The notes under the pieces: generated by a model | What the model saw: only the letters and a program-made list of their open reading frames with translations | Databases searched by the model: none | Told to the model about the DNA's origin: nothing | From: a virus | IMG/VR virus record: IMGVR_UViG_3300025759_000892 | Coordinates: 1 to 20,694 of that record | DNA length: 20,694 nt | Reading direction: 5' to 3' (one strand) | Shown here: in pieces, positions 10,369-18,385 of the stretch | Layout of the letters: each line of letters opens with the position of its first letter | How positions within the stretch are numbered: position 1 is the first letter of the stretch | Program-made: the position numbers and the translations under genes

Positions 10369-12689
10369 TGTCGACAAAGAAGATCACTATTGTCAACGAA
10401 GAACTTTTAGCAAGAGACGCAAGTTCAGATTTAGTTCGCGACCTTCACGCAGGACGTTGGGGAGTTTTTACAGGTGAAGGCATCAAGTATTCCCCAATAA
10501 CAGACACTGACATCAAAATAGAAACTACGATCCTACCTCCATCAAGAGGACCAATAGACGACAGGCCGATTTCTCCAGGTACTTACCAAGCCTTACGAAA
10601 GCATACAGAAATGGTTGAGTTGGTTCAGAACTTACCATTGGACGAAAGAAGAACACCAGAGGACAATGCAAACTGGATCAGCCAAGTCGAGGGCCTTGTA
10701 GACATTGGCGTCCCCCATTATGACTTTGCAACCACAATGATCACAGAGCCAGTCGAAGAAGAAACCCAAAACTCAACAACTGACGAAGGCTCCCTAAAGC
10801 AAGGCGCAACTTTCCACTACAACTTCTTTGATAGAGAGTATGAAGACGAACTTGCAACGATCACGCAGCACTATTTCATACCAAACGTCTACCAAGATGT
10901 AGACCGCTTGGAAGCCAGAACAGAGCCAGGGGAAGAACCAGAATACGCCCTCCGTGCCCCGTTCAAGAGAAAACTAATAAGAAACAGACGACGCCCCGTC
11001 CAAAGTCTTTCAACAGTCAATCAAATAGTTCCAGCCGAGAACGGTGGAAAGTTTAGAGATTATTCACCAGATTTCTACCCAATGCACGCCCAAGTGGTCG
11101 TAAACACAAAGAGCGTCGGAGGCCGAAAGATTTCTTTGGCCCTCAAAGACTGTGCTGCCGAGATCAACCTAACAAGAGACCTTGAAGGCGTTGCAACCCC
11201 AGGTGCTCCAAGTTCTATTGCGAGAGAAAACATAACACTCTCAAGCACGATCATCAATGCCGATGGTGTCAGAGAAACCTTTTCTGAAGACATCGATGCA
11301 ATAAAGACTGTTAACCTTGCACTATGGGGAGACGAAGACGCTCCTGGTTGGGTCAACGCAAATCCGGTTCCACCAGAGTTTTCATTCATTGGACCAGAAA
11401 CCTACTCCTCAGCACAGTCATTATTTGGCTTGCCGTCTCTATTGGGCGCAAATGTTGCTCACCTTTACGATCGCCTAAGTGAGATCGCAACAGAGCACGG
11501 CAGAACGATGCAAGACATTATGAATGGTGTTCCTGCCTATTCAGAAACTGTCTTGTTCAAGGTCGAAAAGTTCCTCGGCCCAGTTAGTTCTATCACGACT
11601 TCCACACCAATAAAGACGTTCCATTTCTCAAACGCTGGCAGTATTGACATTGATAAGATTGAAAAAAGAATAAAAGTTGTTGACACGCAGGTCAAGTACG
11701 GCGAAACCTATTCTTATGTTGTTACGGCTTATCAGGCAGTTGTTGGATCAGCGTATCAATACGCCAACCTTACTATTTTAGAAGAGTCGCGCCCAAGAAG
11801 AGCATCGGTCACGACAGCGATTGAGACCATAATAAAACTTGTTGAAATCCCTCTTTATGTCTCTACTGGCGCGATTTACGATTACCCACCACTTGCCCCA
11901 CAGGTCGAGTTCCTACCACTAATCGGATCTCCAAGAAAGTTAAAACTACACTTCCAAATGTCTTCTGGTTTTGAGGACCAAGTTCCAATAGCACTTAACC
12001 AAGCAGATCAGGATATTTTTGATCAAATGGCGATCAACCAAGGGCGAACAGTTGGAGGTCCATTGACATTTGGTTCAGACAATGCACCGGTCGCTTATGA
12101 GATCTACAGGGTAAACGAACCACCAGTTAGTTATGATGACTTCAATCGCAGAAGAATAGCCAGAGTCTCCACTCTTTCAAGCGATGCAAAAACGACAAGA
12201 CAAGCATCCTCTGCTGCCTTTGTTTTAAACCAGGCTTTAAACCGCAAGTTCTACTACATGTTCAGAACTGTTGATTACCACGGCGGACTCTCAAACCCAA
12301 GCCCGGTTTTTGAAATCGAACTCCTTGGAGATACAGGAGTTAGTTTCCCAGTTATTCGTGAATATGAGTTTGGGCAAATAAGCCCCAAAACAGAGACAAA
12401 GATGGCAAGAAAGTTCGTTCAAATAACACCTCGAATCACACAAGCCATCGTAAACGAAGAGATTTCAGGACTACTTAATCCAGACGGAACTCTTGGAAAC
12501 GCAAGAAATAACAGAGAGATCGTTCTTGGAGTAGAAGACGAAGCTTTATTCGGGCAGGATGCCTCTACATCACACGCGATTCGCAGAGGCAAGAGATTCA
12601 AAATAAGATTTACCTCGAAGACGACAGGAAAGAAAGTCGATTTGAACGTTTCTTTCAAAACAAAACGAGTTCGAGGCGAGACAGAATAG
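10368..12689 (+). CDS. Virion structural protein with Fn3-like repeats, 773 aa
   Basis: The start ATG overlaps the previous stop codon by one base (tgATG), the classic arrangement for termination-reinitiation. Residues ~390-470 contain FKVEKF..., later VDTQVKYGETYSYVVTAYQA, and residues ~565-650 contain PVAYEIYRV followed by FYYMFRTVDYHGGLSNPSPV. Both have the alternating aromatic beta-strand pattern of fibronectin type III-like or related immunoglobulin-fold modules common in phage tail and baseplate proteins. The N-terminal ~370 residues match no fold that I recognise. Neighbouring genes are all structural and the same strand. Fn3 assignment is by eye and moderate; a virion surface or connector role is inferred. 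Confidence 0.7.
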   Translation: MSTKKITIVNEELLARDASSDLVRDLHAGRWGVFTGEGIKYSPITDTDIKIETTILPPSRGPIDDRPISPGTYQALRKHTEMVELVQNLPLDERRTPEDNANWISQVEGLVDIGVPHYDFATTMITEPVEEETQNSTTDEGSLKQGATFHYNFFDREYEDELATITQHYFIPNVYQDVDRLEARTEPGEEPEYALRAPFKRKLIRNRRRPVQSLSTVNQIVPAENGGKFRDYSPDFYPMHAQVVVNTKSVGGRKISLALKDCAAEINLTRDLEGVATPGAPSSIARENITLSSTIINADGVRETFSEDIDAIKTVNLALWGDEDAPGWVNANPVPPEFSFIGPETYSSAQSLFGLPSLLGANVAHLYDRLSEIATEHGRTMQDIMNGVPAYSETVLFKVEKFLGPVSSITTSTPIKTFHFSNAGSIDIDKIEKRIKVVDTQVKYGETYSYVVTAYQAVVGSAYQYANLTILEESRPRRASVTTAIETIIKLVEIPLYVSTGAIYDYPPLAPQVEFLPLIGSPRKLKLHFQMSSGFEDQVPIALNQADQDIFDQMAINQGRTVGGPLTFGSDNAPVAYEIYRVNEPPVSYDDFNRRRIARVSTLSSDAKTTRQASSAAFVLNQALNRKFYYMFRTVDYHGGLSNPSPVFEIELLGDTGVSFPVIREYEFGQISPKTETKMARKFVQITPRITQAIVNEEISGLLNPDGTLGNARNNREIVLGVEDEALFGQDASTSHAIRRGKRFKIRFTSKTTGKKVDLNVSFKTKRVRGETE

Positions 12690-12707
12690 CATAAAACATT
12701 TTCATTA

Positions 12708-12722
12708 CACTATTTATTAGTG
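12708..12722 (+). promoter_or_regulatory. Candidate late promoter ACTATTTA within a small inverted repeat before gene 12743
   Basis: In the 53-bp gap after gene 10368, ACTATTTA (12709-12716) sits 34 bp before the ATG at 12743. It is embedded in the perfect 5-bp inverted repeat CACTA-TTTAT-TAGTG. There is no T run after it, so it is not a convincing terminator. Because the octamer recurs ahead of other genes, I favour a promoter or operator element over an RNA hairpin. Confidence 0.4.
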
Positions 12723-12742
12723 AAACCTTCAGGAGACAACGA

Positions 12743-13681
12743 ATGGGATTCCTAGATAATTCAGGCGACATTATCTTAGACGCTGTTTTAACCGACACTG
12801 GTCGTATGAGATTAGCAAAGGGCGACGGAAGTTTTAAGATTGTAAAGTTTGCCCTTGGCGATGACGAGATCAACTACGAGATCTACAACAAGAACGATAG
12901 TAGAGGCTCGGCCTACTACGACCTAGAGGTGCTACAGACACCAGTCCTAGAGGCGTTCACCGATAACGCTGCTTCTATGAAGTCAAAGTTAATCTCTATT
13001 CCAAGAAACAACCTACTTTACCTTCCGATCGTCAAACTAAACACAACATTTGACTCTTCTACCGCGAAGCATTCTTCAGGCGACTTTCTCATTGCAGTCG
13101 ATACTGAGACCGAGGATGAATTGTTCACAGATGCTTCTGGTGTCTCTATCGACGGCGTTCTCATGGGTGAGACACCAACCCGCTCTGGCAACCGCATTCG
13201 CCTCGACCAAGGACTAGACACAACTGAGATTTCGCCTGCTCGTGCTCTAGACCCGCTTCTACTTGAGACACAGTACGCCATCGAAATCGACAACCGTCTT
13301 GGAAGCATCGTTGAACAAACAGATGGTGTTAAAGCTTCTGTCTCCTTTGTTGATGATGATTCAATCGCCACCTACTACCTCTCAAGGGGCACAGACAACG
13401 AGTTCGTAATGGATATTCAGGACACCAGCGAAAACACTTCTGCTGGTTCTATCAAGGGTCCGAGAGGTACAAAGCTTGTCTTCAAGGTTCAGTCTTCACT
13501 TGAATTAAACACAAGTGATTATCTTTTTGATACCATAGGAACAACAGATTCCACAATTGCAAGTAAGTCTGGTGTTGCGGGGACAGTAAGCTTTAAAACA
13601 ATCAAGTCCACTATTCGCGTAACCGGCGTGAATACTGGTTATCGTATCGACATTCCGGTCAAGTTCGTCAAGAAAGTATAA
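12743..13681 (+). CDS. Virion structural protein, 312 aa, shares N-terminal domain with gene 5605
   Basis: ATG at 12743 is preceded by AGGAG (12731-12735) at good spacing. The N-terminus MGFLDNSGDIILDAVLTDTG followed by RMRLAKGDGSFKIVKFALGDDEINY is a pattern I recall as frequent in structural proteins of environmental myoviruses. Residues 10-75 align with residues 9-75 of the protein from 5605: LDxxxT..GR.xL..G, then a (F/Y)A(F/L)xDxxxxY core and a TPxL motif. The rest is beta-rich, acidic, and ends in a strand-like segment GYRIDIPVKFVKKV. Cysteine-free. It lies upstream of two paralogous structural genes with a 16-bp gap, so the three probably form one transcription unit starting at the motif at 12709. 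Exact virion position unknown. Confidence 0.75.
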   Translation: MGFLDNSGDIILDAVLTDTGRMRLAKGDGSFKIVKFALGDDEINYEIYNKNDSRGSAYYDLEVLQTPVLEAFTDNAASMKSKLISIPRNNLLYLPIVKLNTTFDSSTAKHSSGDFLIAVDTETEDELFTDASGVSIDGVLMGETPTRSGNRIRLDQGLDTTEISPARALDPLLLETQYAIEIDNRLGSIVEQTDGVKASVSFVDDDSIATYYLSRGTDNEFVMDIQDTSENTSAGSIKGPRGTKLVFKVQSSLELNTSDYLFDTIGTTDSTIASKSGVAGTVSFKTIKSTIRVTGVNTGYRIDIPVKFVKKV

Positions 13682-13697
13682 AGGATAGGATAACATA

Positions 13698-14819
13698 ATG
13701 GCTACAACATTTAAGAATTTCTTAAGCAACGACCTAGCAAACACAAGAACGCTTCTTCACGAGGCTATTCCGATCACTGGTTCTATCGTTTCTGGAACTT
13801 ACGCAAGCGACGGAAACATCAAGACCTACGGTCACGGAATGTTCAAGAGTGTCTACGACTACCCTTACCTATCCTCTTCTGCTAACCACATCTTCGACAT
13901 CACCGCTGGATACGCCAACGCCTCTGCCCTTTCTGGCGCAAGCAACACGCAGAACGCCAAGAAGATCAATCTTTACAACCAGATGGCCCAGTATCTTGTC
14001 GGCTACGACGACACAGGCAGCATCAAACAGTTCACGATGCCAACTGACGGCACGGTAATGAACGACTGCTTCTTTGTTCCATTTGCTCGCCTCCTTTCCA
14101 AAGACGAGATTAAGAAGGGTTCTGTAACACTTGAGTTTGGTATGTCCTCTTCTTTCGCACAAGACGGCACAACGCACACTATTCGTGGACAACTTATTGA
14201 CTATTCCGGTTCTAACGGATATTATGTTGATTCACCAGCCGGCGAGTACGGCGTTCTTTATGGAACATCTTCTGCTCTCGGCACAGCAACAAGAGTGTTC
14301 GACGCCGAAACACTTGGCAATGCATCAACTATGCCAGCAATTGGGCTAGTCTATTATCAAGCAGGTATTGCTGTTGTATCGGCTTCTCTTCTAAATTCCA
14401 CCAACAGAGGGGGCGCCCTATTAGCTTTCGGAAGTGGTGGCCCCGGTGACTTGTCACTTGGGTCAACTTTTGGTCAAACTGGTTTTGATGCCATCACAGG
14501 CTCAACGCTTGACACCTTCTCGGCCGGCATTCTAAACCGAGTTTACAACGTCTCATTCAACAACACGACCGAACTAAACTCAACTATCTACTTCTGCCGC
14601 GCAAGCCACAGTGACTTCAATTACAGTTCCAACCCGACCTACCTAAGTGGAAGCAAGATCCGCGTCAAGACTCGTTCAGAGGACGCTCCTGTTTCTTACA
14701 TTACGACGGTTGGTCTTTATTCCGCAGACAACGAACTTCTTGCTGTTGCCAAACTTTCCGAGCCGCTTCGCAAGGATCCAACAAACGAGATTACACTTCG
14801 CGTAAGGCTAGACTACTAA
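13698..14819 (+). CDS. Virion structural protein, 373 aa, paralogue of the next gene
   Basis: ATG at 13698 follows an AGGA (13687-13690) Shine-Dalgarno. The body contains DEIKKGSVTLEF (near residue 138), and the C-terminus holds SNPTYLSGSKI, then ITTVGLYSADNELLAVAKLS and ends in EITLRVRLDY. The same elements in the same order occur in the 411-aa product of 14832, so the two are diverged tandem paralogues. It is rich in Ser, Thr, Gly, Tyr and Asn, lacks membrane segments, and looks like a beta-structured virion protein. The segment PAIGLVYYQAGIAVVSASLL parallels IAGVVLYNEGLILLTGSWAL of the next protein; I recall this type of motif from structural proteins of environmental T4-like phages. A repeated tail, baseplate or fibre component is likely but not proven. 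Confidence 0.75.
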   Translation: MATTFKNFLSNDLANTRTLLHEAIPITGSIVSGTYASDGNIKTYGHGMFKSVYDYPYLSSSANHIFDITAGYANASALSGASNTQNAKKINLYNQMAQYLVGYDDTGSIKQFTMPTDGTVMNDCFFVPFARLLSKDEIKKGSVTLEFGMSSSFAQDGTTHTIRGQLIDYSGSNGYYVDSPAGEYGVLYGTSSALGTATRVFDAETLGNASTMPAIGLVYYQAGIAVVSASLLNSTNRGGALLAFGSGGPGDLSLGSTFGQTGFDAITGSTLDTFSAGILNRVYNVSFNNTTELNSTIYFCRASHSDFNYSSNPTYLSGSKIRVKTRSEDAPVSYITTVGLYSADNELLAVAKLSEPLRKDPTNEITLRVRLDY

Positions 14820-14831
14820 GGGGGTGCTACG

Positions 14832-16067
14832 ATGCCTCTCTACAAGTTTGGGGCGGGTGATGTTTTTTACAACCAGATAAAGGCACACCCAAGTAGTTCC
14901 TTCTTCGTTTACAACGGCAAGATCTATTACAACGACAAGGCAACGGAACCCGGCGCTAATGTAAGCAATGTCGGCGGTGTTCCAACTGGCCACGTCAGTC
15001 TTTATGAAATGAACGTTGACCGTGTTGCTGCGTCAACTGGTCGCTTCATCGGCGGCTCGTCTTCCATCTCAGGCGAGAACGTAGACGACACAGGACTTAT
15101 TTACCCATTTGTCTACAAGGGCTTCGATAAGGTTGCTTTCAAAACCATAAAGCGAAGAAACTTCGTCCACGACTATTCAAACGGAGATGTGATAACAGGA
15201 AGTTATCAAATGTCTGCGTCCATCGTCCGCTCCTTCTACGACTCAGGAGACGGCTTCTTTGGCTCCAACCTAACAGGAAGCGCCATAAAGAACTCCCTTG
15301 ACTATGCTGCCCGTTTGGGCCAACATTACATCTTCGCCTCTGGTGCTACGGAAGTCGTCAACCTTATTGACATTCCTTCTATTTTCTATGGATCTGAAAT
15401 CAAAAAGGGCTCTGTTGTCCTTGACCTCTACATCACCGGCACACTTGCGGCAAGGCTAACGGACAAGTTCTACAATGGAGCCCTCGTCCAAGAGTCAGGC
15501 ACCTACGCCTCAGCAAACGACGGCCAGATCGCAGGCGTCGTCCTCTACAACGAGGGTCTTATTCTTCTAACTGGATCCTGGGCTTTGGATGCCACGCTTG
15601 AATTAGAAGACAGAAACTACTTGGGAACAGACATAGTGTCTGACATCTCTTGGAAACATTTTGCTCTTGGTGCAAACTCTTTTTACAGCGCGTCTGTTTC
15701 CAACTCTTCTGCCTCTTATTCACTCAACTTCGCAGGAACAAACAAGATCCCAACGGTCACGATGTTGGCAAATGCTAACCGAGGCGAACTAAATTTCACA
15801 AACAACCCGACCTACATTGAATACGGCCAGATCCCCTACCACCCAACCACAGGCTCCAACTTCTACAAAGAGCAGCCGCTAACCATCAAAAACATCCACT
15901 CCTCCTCTTACACAGATCCAACTGGCTCTCTCAAAAAAACAACATACATCACCAAGATCGGCATTTATGACGAAGACAAGAAGCTCATTGGCATCGCCTC
16001 TGTTGCAAAGCCAGTGAAGAAACTTGAAGACCGAGACTTGACATTTAAACTAAAACTTGATATGTGA
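14832..16067 (+). CDS. Virion structural protein, 411 aa, paralogue of the previous gene
   Basis: ATG at 14832 lies 12 bp after the previous stop, with an AAGGGGG Shine-Dalgarno (14818-14824) overlapping that stop codon. It shares with the 13698 product the core EIKKGSVVLDLYITG (near residue 195), GVVLYNEGLILLTGSW, the NNPTYIEYGQI segment and a C-terminal ITKIGIYDEDKKLIGIASVA followed by LTFKLKLDM. The N-terminal ~90 residues are unique to this copy and give it its extra length. No signal peptide or membrane segment is seen. A TGA stop at 16065-16067 is followed 4 bp later by the start of the resolvase gene, so the structural and DNA-processing genes appear to be in one transcript. Confidence 0.75.
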   Translation: MPLYKFGAGDVFYNQIKAHPSSSFFVYNGKIYYNDKATEPGANVSNVGGVPTGHVSLYEMNVDRVAASTGRFIGGSSSISGENVDDTGLIYPFVYKGFDKVAFKTIKRRNFVHDYSNGDVITGSYQMSASIVRSFYDSGDGFFGSNLTGSAIKNSLDYAARLGQHYIFASGATEVVNLIDIPSIFYGSEIKKGSVVLDLYITGTLAARLTDKFYNGALVQESGTYASANDGQIAGVVLYNEGLILLTGSWALDATLELEDRNYLGTDIVSDISWKHFALGANSFYSASVSNSSASYSLNFAGTNKIPTVTMLANANRGELNFTNNPTYIEYGQIPYHPTTGSNFYKEQPLTIKNIHSSSYTDPTGSLKKTTYITKIGIYDEDKKLIGIASVAKPVKKLEDRDLTFKLKLDM

Positions 16068-16071
16068 TAGT

Positions 16072-16602
16072 ATGCTTTTAGGTTTAGACATTTCAACAAG
16101 CATCACGGGCTACACTTTATTAAACGAAGACAAGATAGTCCTAAATGGTGCTTGGGACACAAGAAAGTTTAATGACTTTTTTGACAAAGCAAGATTCGTG
16201 CAAGAGGGTTTAGATGAGATTTTTAAGAAATATGGAAGCGAGATTGAATCAGTATATATTGAACAGTCGCTACAATCGTTCCGTTCAGGTTTCTCTTCTG
16301 CGAAAACAATTTCAACTCTTGCTCGTTTTAACGGCATCGTGTCTTGGCTTGTTTTTGATCAACTACAGATTAAGCCAGAATACATCGCGGCTACGTCTGC
16401 CAGGAAACTTTGTGGGATTAAAATACCCAAGGGCGAAAAGGCTAAACCAGTCGTCCTAAAATTTCTCCTTGACTCCGAGCCCCAGTTCAGCATAGAATAC
16501 ACTAGGCAGGGCAACCCAAAGCCAGAGTCCTACGACCGAGCGGACTCACTTGTTGTTGCCAAAGCGGGGGTTATATGCGAGAGGAAAAAGAGAAAATCAT
16601 AA
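16072..16602 (+). CDS. RuvC-like Holliday junction resolvase, 176 aa
   Basis: The RNase H-fold resolvase motifs are all in order: first strand MLLGLDISTSITGY with D6, VYIEQS with E64, and a C-terminal SYDRADSLVVAKAG with D155 and D158. These four acidic residues match the metal-binding set of the RuvC superfamily, and 176 aa is close to the usual length. I chose ATG 16072 rather than the upstream in-frame TTG 16057 because it places the conserved strand at the very N-terminus as in the family and avoids overlap with the previous gene; there is no clear Shine-Dalgarno, and translation may depend on reinitiation after the TGA 4 bp upstream. In phages such enzymes resolve branched replicating DNA before packaging, like T4 endonuclease VII (gp49). 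It overlaps the primase gene by 28 bp. Confidence 0.85.
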   Translation: MLLGLDISTSITGYTLLNEDKIVLNGAWDTRKFNDFFDKARFVQEGLDEIFKKYGSEIESVYIEQSLQSFRSGFSSAKTISTLARFNGIVSWLVFDQLQIKPEYIAATSARKLCGIKIPKGEKAKPVVLKFLLDSEPQFSIEYTRQGNPKPESYDRADSLVVAKAGVICERKKRKS

Positions 16603-17504
16603 AGTCGGTTCTTGGCCGGAACTATTCATCCGGTAAAGAACTGCTTTTTCATTGCCCTTTCTGCAACCACCACAAGAAAAAGCTGTCCGTCAATGTCGAC
16701 AAGGGTGTGTTCAAGTGTTGGATTTGTGACAAGTCCGGCTCCAGTCTTGGCTACCTTATTAATAAGTTTGGTTCAAGCAAGGACCGCGAGCATTGGAAGA
16801 AGTTTGAAACGTCTGTTGATGTATCTTCTTATGAAGACCTCTTCTCGCCCCCTGACGAGCCCGTGGAGCAACGCATCGACTTGCCCAAGGAGTTCGTCTC
16901 CCTAACAGGCAAGACGACCCACAAGGGCCATTTCCCCGCCCTACGCTACCTTAAAGAACGAGGCATCACCCGCGACGACATTATGCGGTGGAAGATCGGC
17001 TATTGCGCCGATGGCGAGTTTGCTGGAAGGATCATCATCCCATCTTTCAATAAGGACGGGTGGGTTGATTATTATGTTGCTCGCTCTTGGGGTTTTGAGT
17101 GGCCACGCTACAAGAACCCTCCCATCAGCCGAGACATTATTTTCAACGAACTTTACCTAAATTGGGACGAAGAAGTAGTTATTGTAGAAGGCGTTTTTGA
17201 CGCAATAAAGGCTGGTAATGCTATTCCTCTACTTGGATCCACGCTTCGTGAGGGTTCTGTTATTTTTGAGGCCCTTGTTAAGAATAATGCAAGGGTTCTA
17301 TTGGCTCTTGACGCTGACGCCCAAAGGAAGAGCCAATCGATCGCTCGCATCCTTTCTTTTTACGGAATAGAAACTTATGCTATTGATACGACTGGCTTTG
17401 AAGATGTTGGAGCGATGCCTAAAGACGAGTTCAAGGTTCGCAAGGAAAACGCTTCTTTTAATGGAAAAGACAACTATTTATTGGAGAAACTGCTTTCGAT
17501 CTAA
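16575..17504 (+). CDS. DnaG-type DNA primase with zinc ribbon and TOPRIM domain, 309 aa
   Basis: The N-terminal zinc ribbon has C27-x2-C30 and C48-x2-C51 in a CPFC...CWIC pattern. A polymerase-domain region follows with RYLKERGITRDDIMRWKIGY (residues ~124-143) and a GRIIIPSFNKDG strand. The TOPRIM domain contains VIVEGVFDA with E205 and LLALDADAQ with D246 and D248, the metal-binding residues. It therefore synthesises RNA primers for lagging-strand DNA synthesis. At 309 aa it ends soon after TOPRIM, without the C-terminal helicase-binding domain of bacterial DnaG and without a fused helicase as in T7, so a separate phage helicase is expected elsewhere. Size resembles T4 gp61 but the zinc ribbon and motifs are more DnaG-like. 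The start overlaps the resolvase gene by 28 bp. Confidence 0.9.
   Translation: MREEKEKIIKSVLGRNYSSGKELLFHCPFCNHHKKKLSVNVDKGVFKCWICDKSGSSLGYLINKFGSSKDREHWKKFETSVDVSSYEDLFSPPDEPVEQRIDLPKEFVSLTGKTTHKGHFPALRYLKERGITRDDIMRWKIGYCADGEFAGRIIIPSFNKDGWVDYYVARSWGFEWPRYKNPPISRDIIFNELYLNWDEEVVIVEGVFDAIKAGNAIPLLGSTLREGSVIFEALVKNNARVLLALDADAQRKSQSIARILSFYGIETYAIDTTGFEDVGAMPKDEFKVRKENASFNGKDNYLLEKLLSI
17473..17480 (+). promoter_or_regulatory. Candidate late promoter ACTATTTA at the end of the primase gene
   Basis: The octamer ACTATTTA recurs here inside the last codons of the primase gene, 56 bp upstream of the first leader-peptide gene (17529). It is the third copy just ahead of a gene start. It could give the downstream small-gene cluster its own late transcription. 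It is weaker evidence than the intergenic copies because it is also constrained as coding sequence (a Asn-Tyr-Leu-Leu stretch). Confidence 0.3.
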
Positions 17505-17528
17505 GGGAAGCGCAAAGGAGAAAGATTT

Positions 17529-17981
17529 ATGAAGATCACAAAGTCAGAACTCAGAAAGATCATCAAGGAAGAGTTGGCAAACACACTTTCTGAAGTGGGC
17601 ACCATTGAGCCTTATGTCGGCCCGCAACCGAAAAATAAGAGAAACTATGCAAAACTTCTAATGCGCATTGCTCCACTTGAGGGCTTGGGCGATCAGATCA
17701 GAAAGAAGCTTGGTTTTAACCAGAAAGAATATGAAAACTGCGCAGATCCGCGATACAAGACAAGATTCGTAGAAGGCGAACAGTGGGAATCCACCAAGGC
17801 AAAGGTTGGTCTTGCGCTTAGGCGTCTTCCTACTGCGGCCAAGCAGAGCATCATGTATGACGAGATCATGGGTCGTCTTGCCCAAGACAAGCTAGATCGT
17901 TGTGAAATCTATGATTTTACATCTGCTTTTGACGAACTATATGTTGAGTTAGAGGGCTTGGCAAAGGATGGAGATCTATGA
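17529..17981 (+). CDS. Leader-peptide protein 1: candidate packaged head protein, 150 aa
   Basis: ATG at 17529 follows a strong AAAGGAG (17514-17520). Residues 1-16 are MKITKSELRKIIKEEL, the leader shared by five consecutive genes, and L20-S21-E22 follows, a match to the (L/I)-x-E cleavage consensus of T4-type prohead proteases. The mature part would start at residue 23. The remaining ~128 residues are predicted mostly helical and charged, with two cysteines (C72 in YENCADP, and C126 in LDRCEIYDF) and no membrane segment. I do not recognise the body. The stop overlaps the next start by four bases (ATGA), so they are translationally coupled. Proposed as a protein packaged into the head; this rests on the leader only. 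Confidence 0.7.
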   Translation: MKITKSELRKIIKEELANTLSEVGTIEPYVGPQPKNKRNYAKLLMRIAPLEGLGDQIRKKLGFNQKEYENCADPRYKTRFVEGEQWESTKAKVGLALRRLPTAAKQSIMYDEIMGRLAQDKLDRCEIYDFTSAFDELYVELEGLAKDGDL

Positions 17982-18373
17982 AGATCACGAAGGCGCAACT
18001 TAGAAATTTTATCAAGGAAGAGTTAGCCTCCAATCTGTCAGAAGCCGATGTCCTTGACTTCCCAGGAGACAGGGTAAGTCCTGGTGCTTCCGGTGAAGGC
18101 GAAGGCGAGGTTGTCCCTCTTAAAAAGGACGAACCAGCCGGTCTTACTCTTACGGATAAAGAAATGGCAATAGGCGTCTATGGCATGGTTCTTGGCTTCC
18201 TTATTGGAACAAAGGCTCGTCGCGATGTTGATATTGAGGAGATCCAGGGTGGGAACCCAGAACTTTTCCAGGCGCTTATAAATGCCGTTGCGGCAGATCA
18301 GATCGCATTTGCACAAGACTGGATGAACATGCCCGAGGGCGAATTTAGAGCGAAGCATTTACCAGGCTTCTAA
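17978..18373 (+). CDS. Leader-peptide protein 2 with hydrophobic segment, 131 aa
   Basis: The leader is MKITKAQLRNFIKEEL with L20-S21-E22 after it. Residues 23-60 are a Gly/Glu/Pro-rich linker. Residues 63-79 (MAIGVYGMVLGFLIGTK) form a hydrophobic segment that could enter a membrane. From residue 81 (RRDVDIEEI) through QDWMNMPEGEF (113-123) the protein aligns with residues 61-110 of the next protein (RNDIDIKEL ... KDWTNSRMSKDEI), so the two are paralogues beyond the leader. ATG overlaps the previous stop by four bases. No known family recognised. A membrane-active protein delivered from the capsid, or a structural head protein, are both possible. Confidence 0.65.
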   Translation: MKITKAQLRNFIKEELASNLSEADVLDFPGDRVSPGASGEGEGEVVPLKKDEPAGLTLTDKEMAIGVYGMVLGFLIGTKARRDVDIEEIQGGNPELFQALINAVAADQIAFAQDWMNMPEGEFRAKHLPGF

Positions 18374-18385
18374 AGGAATAGAACT

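Noticed and set aside
12690-12742. Rho-independent terminator after gene 10368
   Set aside because: The CACTA/TAGTG inverted repeat has a 5-bp AT-rich stem and no following T run.
16057-16071. Upstream TTG start for the resolvase
   Set aside because: It would add five residues (beginning MICDS) before the conserved MLLGLDIS strand and overlap the previous gene, with no better ribosome-binding site; ATG 16072 fits the family better.
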